From positions 103,098,733-103,162,732 of the forward strand of contig OZ035960.1 in the NCBI GenBank assembly GCA_964034945.1: DNA of 64,000 nt, given 5' to 3'. Shown piece after piece: positions 35,864 through 47,496 of this stretch (position 1 is the first letter of the stretch; the number at the start of each line of letters is the position of its first letter). The DNA is from Chrysopilus asiliformis. Lineage: Eukaryota; Arthropoda; Insecta; Diptera; Rhagionidae. The position numbers and the translations under genes were made by a program. The notes under the pieces were generated by a model, which did not search any database, was not told the origin of the DNA, and worked only from the letters and a program-made list of their open reading frames with translations.

Positions 35864-36620
35864 TATTCAATATTCATGTTTTTTCAGAAAATGTTCTACA
35901 TTTCAATTAAAATTTGTAGAATGTATGGATCTTTTCTAGCTACGAGGTCCTCTTTTATGTTGGGCTGATACTATGCTAATTGGTTAACTAGCAATTAGCA
36001 TAAAAGCGGAATTTTTCCAGCTGCCGTTATAATTAAAATTAAAATAAGTTATAAAAGAATTAACCGCATTTTGTATTATCTGTATACTTTTCTCAGAGAC
36101 ATTCATATTTTTTGTGGTTTTCAAAAGTGGGAAATTCCGATCTAATGCTAGTTCAACCAGCAGCTGGCAGAAATCGTGTGAGGACATACTAGGGCGGTGT
36201 GGGTTTTGTATTCAGTAATTTGTATCTGCTCTATATTGTTTAGTTTACCAGATTCACGCTTCGGGGCCTCTATCCCACCGCGGCATCTATCCGTACCTTA
36301 CCCTAATCGATTGAATGTCGAATACTTACATCTTGATTATTTTTATTGTAACACATTTTAAAATACCTACACAACAATTTAAGTGTTGCATTTAAATAAA
36401 CCAAATAATAATGGCTAAACATAACTATAAAACGATCTCATTGGATTAAAAATATGTGATTTTTAAAGTGTTTTAAACGATAATCGTGATTATTAAAAAA
36501 GAGAAAAATACCACAGTTTGACTCCTGAAGTTTATTATATATAATAAATATTTTGTAATATCTTACATTTACATAATATTTACATTTACAATTAAATATA
36601 AATAATATATTAATTTACTA

Positions 36621-39600
36621 TCATACTTCTGACATAGCGAGAATGGTTTTTGGTCGTTCGACGATCACGACTCGAGCTGGACGCATACAATTTGATCGTC
36701 TTGAAACCGTCAATGAGGTAGTCAACGTGGTTCGCATAGAATCACAGCTATTATGTAGTCTCTGTCCAACAGTTGCACGTATCGGTGTTGAGCTCCGACC
36801 TTGGGTGTTACAGCAGCACGATTCTAATATCCAACGGAATGGCGGTATTCGTCTAGATTTAAATAAATGCCAAAATTAAATTAATCAATGATTCCATTTG
36901 TCAATTAGGTTGGGTCCATACTCACTTGAGGGCTCGACAGACCTGCGTCGAGAATAGGCAGTAGATAAGTGGATTAGCGGCTGAATTGAGCGGTGCTAAA
37001 CTTTGTATGAATGTCGCTATCGCAATATTCGTTTGTGTTCGAGGAATCTGGCCGAACACCTGCAGGAGATCAAAAATAATGTACGGCGACCAGCAAACGA
37101 CGAATACTATAACTATCACAAATGTCATTTTGACGGTTTTGACCTTGGCCCGTGGTATAATACCACGGGAGCTGGCCCGACGACTAGCGTGGCTTGTGCG
37201 GCCTCGTTCTGGAAAGATTATAGAAATTTACAATTTTATAAGGTTTATTTTTCGTTATTCAATAATGCACAGTTAGATTATTATTCTATATGTACAGGTA
37301 AATTTTCTTTGCATACTTTTGGGTACTCTAGAAATGTTTAGTCTACTTTTAGTCGTTTCGGATTTTTTCCCTTGTAGTTTTAAATACTTTAAAAGACATA
37401 TTCGGCTACAGAATCTTGAAAGATTTTTTTCAATTCGGTATATGTCCATTGAGGATCCAGCTCTTAGATAGATCTATTTAAAAGTAGTTCGAGGGGTGGG
37501 GGGATTAAGCGGAGGGGGTAAAGTAAATCCAAAGCCTAGTTTTTCCTCTATGTTACTCTTTCGTGGGAAAACTACCGAGCTGATTGGCCTGAAATTTGGC
37601 ACAGATGTTTATCGGGGTTTCTAACATATCTTCCTAACATATCCCCATTTAAAAGCACCTCGAGTGGTGGTAGGGAGGGGGGAGGTATGGGGAGGAGTAA
37701 TGTGAATTCGACTTTGAATGGTGGAATTTATTGTCTTTTTGTTAATTTTTGGAAACCAAAAATGGAAAACCGAAGAGAAATAAAGTTTTAAGAAAATCGC
37801 GGACCGCTCTACTCTAGGCTATCTAACTTATTACGCAGCCTTCAAGATGAGGTTGGTGGATAATCCACAATGCAAGCGAAACAGTTTTTGCAATTTTCTT
37901 GAAAATAATGAGTCGTATTAAAACATTTGTTAAGGTAAAATGTATTTAGAATATGTCTTACATAACCGTTTCATACATCAAAAACCAATCAAACTGCGGC
38001 TTCTCTGTCCAATACAAATGAAACAGTTTTTTGCACTTTTTTCGAAAACGGTGCATCGTGTCGAAAAATTTATAAAGACGAAATGTGTTTAGAATATAAT
38101 TTTACAAAATCGTTTCACACATCAGAATCCAATCGGACCCCTCCGTTCCCCCCATTTTACATACAAATGGATTTTTTGTAAATACATTGTTTTTTCTCTT
38201 CTCTCATAGAGTATTTGACGATTGGCCCTTGGCTGTTCTTAAATTGAATTGTATTTAATTTTAAAAGGCGAAAGACGAAAAAATAAAATAACTCTTTTAA
38301 AATGTTGAACAGGTATAAAACTTTATGATAAAAAATAATTTACCCTACAATTTCCCAACAAAAATTCATTCAAGAAATTGTTGATCTCTCAAAGTTTTTG
38401 AACTCGGAAAGTTCAACAGCCTGGAATTGTTTATTTTCTAAAATTAATGTGGAATTCCTGCTAAAACAATGGAATTATTCACTATGAACTGTTTAACAAA
38501 TAATTTTTGCGTAACGTGGAATATTTTAACTTTGGGAGATTTTCACATTTCAATTAAGTCGTCTTATGATTCTGAATGTAGTCTAAAATAGCATTATAAA
38601 TTCCTCAAATTCTAAATTTGTAGATTAAAAAGGTTTCAGCGTTGTTATTTTCAGATGCTTATAAATAAATCCATTTAAGCTTCATTCGTAGAAAAGTTTT
38701 TTTTTTGGAAAACTTAAAAACTGTCTGACGGACAATTAAGTCGCGAAAAAAATTTTAAGAATGAAAAACTTTCTAGGATTTTATGGTAGCCTAGGGGATG
38801 TCCATAAAATAAATCACTCTAATTTTCGGCTTTTTAAACCTCCCTACTCTTCTTCGTCACGTTTTTTCGTGATTTTTTGTATGGAGTTTAATATTGCCGT
38901 CACACTACTGCAGTAAAAATGTGATGTATTTTATAGACAGCCTTCGGCTTACAACTTTACATGAATACCCCTATTATTTTGTAAATATTTTGCTTCTCGG
39001 TAAAAAAAAAACATATAAATTCCAAAGTAACTTTTTGTTTTTTTAAGTAATCTCATTCCAAAAGTTGGTTTTTTATAGTTACATCTGCTTTTACATAAAA
39101 AAAGTTACCTTATTATTGAAAATTTCATACACGTAGAAAATCTAAGAACCTTTCCCTAACGTCACACTGTTTAACGATAGAAAATTTGGAGTTTTTCGGC
39201 AAATTTCCAGTTTTTATTAGTGAATGAATGGCTTTAGAGGTTGGTGTGGCCTAATTTGAATATTATAACAACATTGGAAATTTATAGTATGGAAAGCCTC
39301 TACATTGTAGCATGCAAACTTTTTAATATTCAAGTGGTTCCTGGTGAATTCAATTTCAAAACAAAAACAAGACGCGTATTATGCTTACCTGTTGGAATGA
39401 AAACAGCACCCTTAACCCATATTGTTCGTACAATGATGGCATAGCATGCTGATATTATAAGGGCTGGGAATGCAAATAACGTGGCTGATACCAAACTCAT
39501 GTACAATTGCCACCTCCACGGTTTCCCGAGTTCGATCCAGCACTGGGTTTGGCCCTGAATCAATTGCTCCTCGTATAAGAATAGCATCGGAGCGGAGAAG

Positions 39601-40203
39601 ATGGCACTAACGGCCCAGGCACTTGCTACTAATCGACGAGCTCGTTGCCCTATTCAATATATGAAGAAAAAAACAGTGGAAAATGAGTATGAAAATAATT
39701 TCACTAAAATAATAGGTTAAAATTTTTAAAATCTTATTTTACTTACAGGATCCAGAAAAATTCATGGGATGCGTTATGGCATCGTAACGGTCTATACTAA
39801 GTGCGACTAGAACATATGTTGAGGCGTATGTTACACAGACTTGTAGAAATCTTATTAATTTACAGGCTAAATTTCCTGCCCGCCACGATACCGTTATCCT
39901 CCAAATTATATCGGTTAATACATTTAACAGACCAACAAAGAGATCTTTAATTAAAAAAACAAAACAAAAAAAAATTATGTAAATTTTGGCTCAAAGTTTA
40001 GCTTTTTCGTGAAGTTTTCTTAAAAAAATCTGAGTATTTTTATTTCAAAATAATAAAATGTACTTACCGGCGATAGCAAGTTGCTTAATGAAAAAATTCA
40101 TACGGGATTTTCGATTTTTATTCATAAATAACGTAACAAGGACGGCGGAATTTCCTAAAACGATGACTGTAAATAGTACCCATAAAACTGCAAATTGTTC
40201 AGT
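36621..40203 (-). CDS. CCAP-R: Crustacean cardioactive peptide (CCAP) receptor, class A GPCR, TM1 to stop
   Basis: This is a neuropeptide GPCR of the vasopressin/neuropeptide-S receptor group, which in insects binds CCAP and acts in ecdysis and heart control. Exons 40203-40068, 39944-39747, 39649-39389, 37208-36926 and 36852-36621 join in frame with GT-AG introns to 369 codons plus a TGA stop. Visible features are TM1 with GN ([11 protein letters not shown]), TM2 with LAIADL, a TM3 Cys and the DRY motif (LSIDRYDAI), the ECL2 partner Cys (QTQCWIEL), Arg/Ser-rich ICL3 ([14 protein letters not shown]), TM6 CWSPY, and TM7 NPLIY. After TM7 a CCC cluster fits palmitoylation. The C-terminal tail ([20 protein letters not shown], ending MSEV) is Ser/Thr-rich and close to the fly receptor as I know it. 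The N-terminal extracellular part is not contiguous; see 46771-46823. The fly protein is near 490 aa, so roughly 100 residues are missing. A Helitron fragment sits in the ICL3 intron. Confidence 0.93.
37490..37710 (+). mobile_element. Helitron-like fragment in a CCAP-R intron
   Basis: Carries GAGGGGGTAAAGT, TTACTCTTTCG and GAAAACTACCGAGCTGATTGG as in the interior of 21542-21882. Both ends are missing. Confidence 0.6.
37820..38245 (-). repeat. Repeat family E copy in a CCAP-R intron
   Basis: Two units with AAAACGGTGCATCG...AAATGTGTTTAGAATAT and TCAGAATCCAATCGGACC, ending in GAGTATTTGACGATTG, the inverse of the 660-1300 family. Confidence 0.55.
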
Positions 40204-40799
40204 CTGAAAGCAAAAAAAAAGACAAATATTAAACTATTTTGCTATAATTTTGTAAAAAAAATAATAATTTTAGGTATATAAATGTGATATTGGCAACACT
40301 GTCTGATTGTTGACAGACATACTTTAGTATTCATATACTCGTACATGTTATAAATGTCATTTAGGTTAAGTGTTAAATAAAATGAAATATATCTTTCTTT
40401 TTTACCGAACCTTCGAGTTGTACACATCATTTAGTTTGATTTCTCCAGAACCATTACAATAAATATGTTAATTACAGTAAAAAATGGATAGAGAGTATTT
40501 TAAGGCGCCGTTTACATATGACACTTTATTCCGTGATTATTATTCTGTGACATAAAATTTAAGTTGGACAAGCGTTTACATTACGACACGAAATTCGGAA
40601 TTTATTCATAAAAAACGCCGGAAATGGAATTTTTTTTGATACAAAATCGCCGGAATAATTTATAATTTTGACTAGTGAGTTTATCACTGAGTGAGCTAAG
40701 TGAGTTTATTCTGCGATGGATCAATAAAATTCGCGGAACAAATTTTGAATAAAATTCGCGAAGAAATTCAAAAAAGAATCGCACGCGAAAACGGGACCT

Positions 40800-41800
40800 A
40801 AAAGCATCTATTTAGCTTGCTTTTGTCTGTTTGTCAGGGTCAATTCTTGTAACCGAATTTTGACACAATTCCACATATCTGATTGACTTGAAATTTTGCA
40901 TACATACGTAACTCGGGTGATAATACTATAGGTATATACGCAAACAAAAAAAATCAAATGGCGGCTGCCAGGCGCCATGTTGGATAAATTAATTATATCA
41001 AGTACCCATCGTGTGGGGTCTTAAATGAAAGGGCTTTTTTTTATAATTCCAGTCAGAGCTTAGGGGAAGACCCTTTAATGCCGAAGTACAGCTCAGGATG
41101 GCTTGGAAGAGTATTCATAAATTCGTAGTTCGAACTTCGGAAAAAATTAAATACGAAAATATATCCTTATCCACCCAACGGTGTGATAATACTCTACTTA
41201 TATAACAAAACCTCACATGAGAAAAATTTGAAGATTGTGTTTTTTATAAAAACAAAAAATTTAAGACTTGTGTGGGACACCGAGAATTAAAACAACTTTA
41301 CTGGGCGACGGCTTTTATTAGAATGACTTTGAGAACAAGTTATACAATTTGAATCCTGTTATATTTGAAATATTTAAACAATGCAGAACGTTTTATTAGA
41401 AAGTGCCTACACTTGATAACTAATTGAGGTAGAATGCAGACACTCGGCACAGAACAAGATTTTACCAAAAAGTTAATCTAACTGAAAATGGGAAAAATTG
41501 AACCACTCCTTTCCTCCTTCGCCATAGGAAAGATTTTTGCAATTTCCTGGAAAACGGTTCATTAAAAAAATTGTTTAGACAAGAAATGTTTAGAATGTGA
41601 TTTTACATAACTCTGCCATACATAAAAATATAATCGGACCACTCCTTGTGCCCTCGCCCTTACAATTCGAAAACCTCTTTGCAACTTTCTCGAAAACGGT
41701 TTACTCTTTTGAAAAAATGCCTAGCAAAAGGCGTTTAGAACATAAATCGACATAACACTGCCACACATCAAAATTCAATCGGATAGAAATGGATAAAATT
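40800..41800. repeat. Mixed family D and E repeat units
   Basis: 40826-40910 has GTCTGTTTGTC then GATTGACTTGAAATTTTGCAT as at 26300. 41480-41800 holds two or three family E units. Inside the proposed long first intron of the CCAP receptor. Confidence 0.5.
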
Positions 41801-41858
41801 TTGCCAATTTTTCAAAACCAGTTCATTTTTTTCCAAAATTTTTAGTTATTGATCTGGT

Positions 41859-42070
41859 TTGTCGGTCTGTCGGTGTTTCGGTCTATCGGTCTGTCGGTCT
41901 GTCGGTCTGTCTGTCGGTCTGTTTGTCGGTCTGTCGGTCGGTTTGTCTGTCGGTCTGTCTGTCGGTCTGTCTGTTGGTCTGTCGGTCTGTCGGTCTGTCG
42001 GTCTGTCGGTCTGTCGGTCTGTCGGTCTGTCGGTCTGTCGTTCTGTCGTTCTGTCGGTCTGTCGGTCTAT
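41859..42070. repeat. (GTCGGTCT)n array
   Basis: GTCGGTCTGTCGGTC-type octamer array of about 210 bp, followed at 42090-42215 by a GAAA/AATTTT box and AACGGTAGTTATAACGGGTA, the start of a family C-type element. Confidence 0.9.
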
Positions 42071-42329
42071 CCGTTTTTCCGTTTTACGTATCTTGAATAA
42101 CTTGAAAAAGCGTTGAGCTAAATTTTTTGTAAATAAGTTTTACGAAAATGGTGGTTTTCTTCCAACTTTTGGAAAAGCAACGGTAGTTATAACGGGTACT
42201 TCCCATAAAATTTTTTTTTAGTTGCTAGCGATGAGCAATACTTTTAATGATATATTTGTAACAATTTTTTGTTATTTTCAAGTTGTAACCCCATAACATT
42301 TTCTACATTTTGAAAAAAAAAAAAAAAAT

Positions 42330-44900
42330 TTGAGGCCAATAAATCCATACAGATTTGGCCAATTTGCAAAGTTTTTATTTAGGTACGTAAGTGAAATTTT
42401 TTGTGTGAAATTTATTGAAGAACGAATTTTTCGTTATATAAATATAGTTCCGTAACAAAAAAGTATGACGTTTATCAAATTTCTAAACAGGTAGGCCAAA
42501 TTTTAAAGAAATTGATGACATTATTTGTTGACTAAAGTGTGTAAATGGAAAAAGTTAAAAAGCCGGAATGGAAAAATAATTTGGTCCTTACGAAAGTTAT
42601 TTCATGCTATGTTAAATCCGATATCAACACAATACCATTGTATATTTGTACGTACAGTATGATATACAATTGTATACAAACAAACATAAAAAAATCCTTA
42701 AAAGTCGTAATTTAACTTTCATTTCAAGTTTAACTCTAACGACCGTAATAAAGACGTCGATTCATTTTATCCTTCAGCTGTTACACAAATCATAACCACC
42801 CACACCCAAACCGTGTTTGTTATCCTGTACCACCTACAACACACTAAAATTACAACCTCATCCCGAAAAACATGAGCGGGGTATAAGAAAAAGGAAAAGC
42901 GAAATGGAATAAAATAAATAAAAATTTCGGATACGAAAATAGAAAATTTTAAGGTGGTCGCCTTTTCATTTTCTTAGAGAAAGAAGTATTTTTTTTCGAT
43001 ATTCATGTTCGATGTTCAATTCAAAAAAAAAAAGGTTACTTGAGACATAGACCTTACACGTATGATGACTACCTACTTTGTTGACAAGATTGACTTTTTC
43101 GAGAGTGGGGGATGACATGGTTGTCCTGTAATTTTTTTCTGTCTTTATTTTCAAATCTGTCGCAAAGTTTTCTCTTAACATCATCTGGGTCTCCATTTTT
43201 GGCTAGCGCTAAAGTTAATAAAGGATTTCTTCTATTTTTGTGTCTTTTTTGCTTTGTAATTTTTTTTCTGTAAAGAAAAAAAATCTTTTCTTTTCTGTGT
43301 TTTTTTTTGTTCTTGTTGTGAAAGACACTTTGCCACCTCATTTGTTATTCTGCCGTCACAGTAGTAAACGTATCTAAAAACAAGTAAAAAAACTGTCTGT
43401 GTAGGCAACCGTTATCATCTCACTATGTCACAACAACGACATACTTCAGTTAAGTTAGCCGAGAAAATATTCAAAAAAAAAACCAACAACAAATACATGG
43501 AGATCAGAAAAAAAACGGTGGCAAAAAGGACGAAAATGTTAGATAGGCCGGAAAATATGAGTCTCTGTTCTGATTGCTTGACATCTTTTCCATTCCATTC
43601 CGGAGACCAATTCAGTTAGATTCATTTTTCTTGGACTTTTTCCGGCACAAGAATGGAATTTTCTTTATTCAACTGATTTTGGTGATTTTCCCTGGACTCA
43701 ACCGAGGTTCATAATAAATTTCAACGTTACATATGGCAACAAAAAGTTAAGATAGTTGTGAGGTCGACCACTGAGTGGCTGGACTCCATTAGTTTTGGCT
43801 ACCCGTACTACCAACGAGGAAAGATACAAAAAAAATCCACCCGGTACCACCTAATCAAAGTGGAACTAAATATTTTTGTACATTTTTTTCTTTGCCTTTT
43901 CGGATTAAAGTCGTACACGCTTCCAAGAAACTCTAAACGACAAAAAAAAATCTGGGGGAAAAGGAATAAAAATTTGAGACAATCACTTCTCAAGTGCTAT
44001 GGTTACTGTGTTGATGATCAGAATGGATGGCAACATATATACGAAATGGGCTTTTAAGCTATCATTGTCACCGCATTTGTGGCACAGATACTTACCCCAC
44101 GATTATTTCATGCTGTCAGACTTTTTTTTCGGTATTTTGTTAAACGTATATTTTAGGGGTTGTTCGCCGTTTTGTTAGTAGAAGAAAATTGTTTTCTTTT
44201 TCAGCCGATAGACTTTTTTCTCATGATGATTAATTGAATTTTTATGTGTTTTAAGTGTATGCTTATCATAAATACTCTAATATCAAATTTGTCTGTAGAG
44301 GAATGTTACCCGTTTTCTCTGTTAACGTTCAAAGGGGCAACGTTCTCTTTTAAAAATATAACATCCTATATAAGGATGATATCATGACGGGAATTTATTT
44401 GTTGTGTCTTTAAAAAAAATACGATTTATTATTGATTCATGATTGCATAAAATGGAAGAATCCTGTTGCTTTTTGTTTTGGTTTCTGGGTTTGTAAGTAT
44501 GATTTTTCACAGCAGCTTCTTGCCGAAGTAAACGGGGGGAAGGAATGGTCCGATTTTCGCCATTCAAGATCTGATTTTCCCTTTGCCATTTACGAGAAAC
44601 GCAACTATACAAAATTTTAAGTCTCTAGCTCAATCATTTTGAAAGTTATGATGTTCAAGGACAGACAAACGGACATTCGGAAATCAAAATATTTTTTTTA
44701 ATATATTTGGCCCTCTTCCAAAAATTGGTTCTGCACCCCAGTTGAGGAACCTCCGGACTAGAGGCTTTATTGCTAGTAAAGAAAAACAACAAATGCATTT
44801 TTGGACATATTTTTGATATTTTCCTTGCTAATTTCAATGGTCTTTTTCTTTGGACTTACTGAAAAAAGGGTGATAAAAGGGTTTTTACAGCAATTTCCTG
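42330..44900. other. Intergenic/intronic, no gene supported
   Basis: Short ORFs (for example 43425-43619 and 43069-43341) have low-complexity Lys-rich products and no splice context. No repeat with clear ends was recognised. Confidence 0.4.
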
Positions 44901-45245
44901 TCGAAGTAGAGATTTTTTACATATTGGTGATGGTTTTTTCTAGCGCTTGATAAATTAGAACGCTAATTTGAAACATACGAAAAGCTACAATTGCCATGGG
45001 GCAATCTTCAAATACTCTATATGAGAGGCGACAAAATTTTTATGAAAAAAATCCATTTGTTAATCCATTTGGGCAAAGTATATAAAATCATATTTACAAT
45101 ACATTTCATCTTTATAAACGGTGCATTGTGTTTTCGAGAAAAACAGAAAAAAAGTATACAATTTGTATGCTGGTGGGGGAAGGAGTGGTCCAACTGGATT
45201 TAGTTGTATAGATAAGTTATGTAAAATCATATTATAAACATATTT
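44900..45245 (+). repeat. Repeat family E copy
   Basis: AGCTACAATTGCCATGGGGC, AAATACTCTATATGAG and GGAGTGGTCCAACTGGATTT match 660-1000. Confidence 0.6.
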
Positions 45246-45785
45246 TTATACCCGTATGGTGAAACCAAAGGATATACTAACTTTGCCTTACCGTTTGTGA
45301 CGCCAAGATCCCGTCATCATACACAAAAATGAATTACACCAGTGTGTTTAGAATGATGAAAAAAGTTGAATTTAGCATGTCCGTCCGTCTGTCTGTCCGT
45401 CTGTCCGTCTGTCTGTCTGTGGCGCGGATTGCGGGCGCACGGATTGAGCTACAGACTTGAAATCTTGCACAGGCCCGTTCTTCGTAAAATGCGAGGCTAA
45501 GTTCGTTAATGGGCAAAAATGGACCATTAGGGGGGGTGCCCCCCATACGAACGAAAACGTTTTTTGCGAATATCTCAAAATCGATGCGTCTTATCAAAAA
45601 AGTGCACGAACAAAAACATGAAACTCCCATACATCAAAATCTGATTGGAATAAATTTAAAAAAATCTTTTTGAAAAGTTTGACTTCAAAGTGGAATTTTG
45701 ATACAACTGTTCGCTGTTCAATTAAATCACCATACGGGTTTTCAATAATTGCCAGATTGGCAATTACAGCTTTTGTTATGTTTTT
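45246..45785 (+). repeat. Repeat family B, copy 3 (uninterrupted)
   Basis: Full copy from TTATACCCGTATGGTGAAACC to CAATTACAGCTTTTGTTATG, with a (GTCC/GTCT)n tract at 45379-45420. It serves as the empty-site reference for the MITE at 14372-14855. Confidence 0.75.
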
Positions 45786-45983
45786 ATAAAAAGTTTAAAA
45801 ATGACTATAAATAAGCGTCAACTTATTTCAGTCAAAAACCATTAAAAAATGTGTTCCGCAATGGGAAGCAAAGTGAAATTTTCAAGCGAACAGTAACGTC
45901 AGTTTAAATTTTATTGAAACTGCGAAAATTACTTTAAAGAGAAATGTGCCGCAGGCGAAAGATCCCCGAATAAAAGAATGTTA

Positions 45984-46350
45984 AGGTGCCGCTCCACATG
46001 AGAGTAAATGCCGGCGAGAACCTCTCGATAGCAGCTACTCGCAAATGGACACGTCTCTGAGAGTCGCTCGCAGAAACTCGCAAAAACTCGCGAGCTAGTT
46101 TCTAGCTGTCAAAAGTGATTCTACTCTCTAGTCGACAGGCCTCCACTGAACTCTCGGAGAGTAGCTAGCCAGATACGAACAGCGTTTGAATTTCGCTAGT
46201 AGCTCCCGAGAACGCTAGAAGCTAGAAGCTCAATTTTGCTAGTAGCGGTAGAAAATTCGCCGAAATTAACTCACAAATGGACAGAAGGTTGTAACTCTCG
46301 AAAGTTTTTGAGAGTTACTCGCGTATTTACTCTCATGTGGACCGGCACCT
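45984..46350. mobile_element. AGGTGCCGC MITE, copy 2 (367 bp)
   Basis: Inverted ends AGGTGCCGCTCCACATGAGA / CTCATGTGGACCGGCACCT, flanked by TTA on both sides (45981-45983, 46351-46353). A 3-bp TTA duplication fits PIF/Harbinger. Opposite orientation to 11912-12286. Confidence 0.8.
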
Positions 46351-46770
46351 TTAGTGAAACCTTTAAATAAAATCTCCTTTCCTCGAAAAGTGTGACGTAT
46401 TTTATGAAAAGCCTCTAAGTACCAATACTAAACATTATAATGATTATGTAATAAAAGACGGGCTTCTAAATACATATAATTGATTACATTTTTAGAGCCG
46501 ACGTATTGTTTGTTATACATTTTTACATCATATCTAGGTATTCCAGCTAAATCTATTGTACTAAATAATATTTTTTTCCGATTTCTTGGTCGAAAATGTG
46601 TTTTTGATGAATAAATAACGCAAGTGGTGTGGTTAACCAAAATACCATGAAATACGTCTGGCACTGTCTAGCAGAAAAATATGTTAGCTCATAGTTATGT
46701 TTTTCCTAAGATGAGTCAACTCTTCGAAACAGATTAGATATAATAATGCATGTTTTGATGTTTTTCTTAC

Positions 46771-46823
46771 TTCATACAAAAGATGAGAAAAATTATCTTT
46801 GAAAAGTCGAAAATTCGATATGT
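46771..46823 (-). CDS. CCAP-R: Candidate N-terminal exon of the CCAP receptor
   Basis: On the minus strand a short open exon runs from an AG acceptor (CTATCTCTGTAAG) to a good donor (GAA|GTAAGA). It ends in phase 0, which is what the TM1 exon starting at 40203 needs. It encodes NFRLFKDNFSHLLYE, which would run directly into TEQFAVLW. Insect CCAP receptors carry a ...FYFYE-TEQF... junction at this point, and NFS is an N-glycosylation sequon as expected outside the membrane. The resulting intron is about 6.6 kb. A stop codon lies just upstream in frame, so the exon must begin at or near this acceptor. The start-codon exon was not found. The match is short, so this is an inference. Confidence 0.45.
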
Positions 46824-47496
46824 CTTACAGAGATAGGATATTAAATACGTTTTCATGGATATATATATCTTTGTACATTTTTCGATTTATATCTAAAAAT
46901 CAGATTTGACACGTGCCATTCGATATACTACACAATCCTGAAACATATCAGTATCCCCGGCGTTATTTTTAACACATAATCGAATCGAATCTCATACTTT
47001 TATCCCTCGTTGACATAAAGTATGCCGTACAAATGGACAAAAAAAGACTTACCTATTCAATGTTATCCGTGAATATTAGCATATTGTACATCAAATGTTT
47101 TTAGCTGTATTACCGAGAAACACGAAGTCGTTAGATAAAAGTTAAATTTTTACCTAAAATGGCCTTTTGGAAATTTAATTTCTAATTCAACTAATTTGGG
47201 TAACACGTTTTAAGCTATTCCTTACGTAAAGGAATACGCATGATTAACTTAATAATTTAAATTTCCACTAATTATGCAATTAGGGCAGTTTCCTGATAGA
47301 CGAAAAATAACTAGTCATGAATTATGTGGAAAATGTAGTGGAAAAATACGAGTTATGTCACATTTATCAGAATCATGCCCCCCAAAAATAAATATTAATG
47401 AGTAATTGAACTTTCGGACGATTTTATCCATCGTTGAAAGAAGATTGACACGCGTAATTAATCAAAATGACTAGGCCAGCTGCCAAAGATTAACAT

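Noticed and set aside
36986..37341. Two overlapping plus-strand ORFs of 96 and 112 codons
   Set aside because: They are antisense shadows of the CCAP-R TM6-TM7 exon, which is clearly coding on the minus strand.
40242..40430. Minus-strand ORF just upstream of the TM1 exon as the CCAP-R start
   Set aside because: It lies within the intron: an excellent acceptor (TTTGCTTTCAG) precedes 40203, and the product has no resemblance to a receptor N-terminus.
41849..42116. ORFs rich in Ser-Val-Gly-Leu repeats
   Set aside because: Produced by translating the GTCGGTCT microsatellite in two frames.
43069..44057. Cluster of short ORFs as a possible gene
   Set aside because: Low-complexity Lys-rich products, no shared phase across plausible splice sites, no recognisable motif.
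47020..47060. GTAAGT donor near 47050 (minus) as another CCAP-R exon end
   Set aside because: In the phase required to join 46823, the frame has a stop a few bases before the donor.
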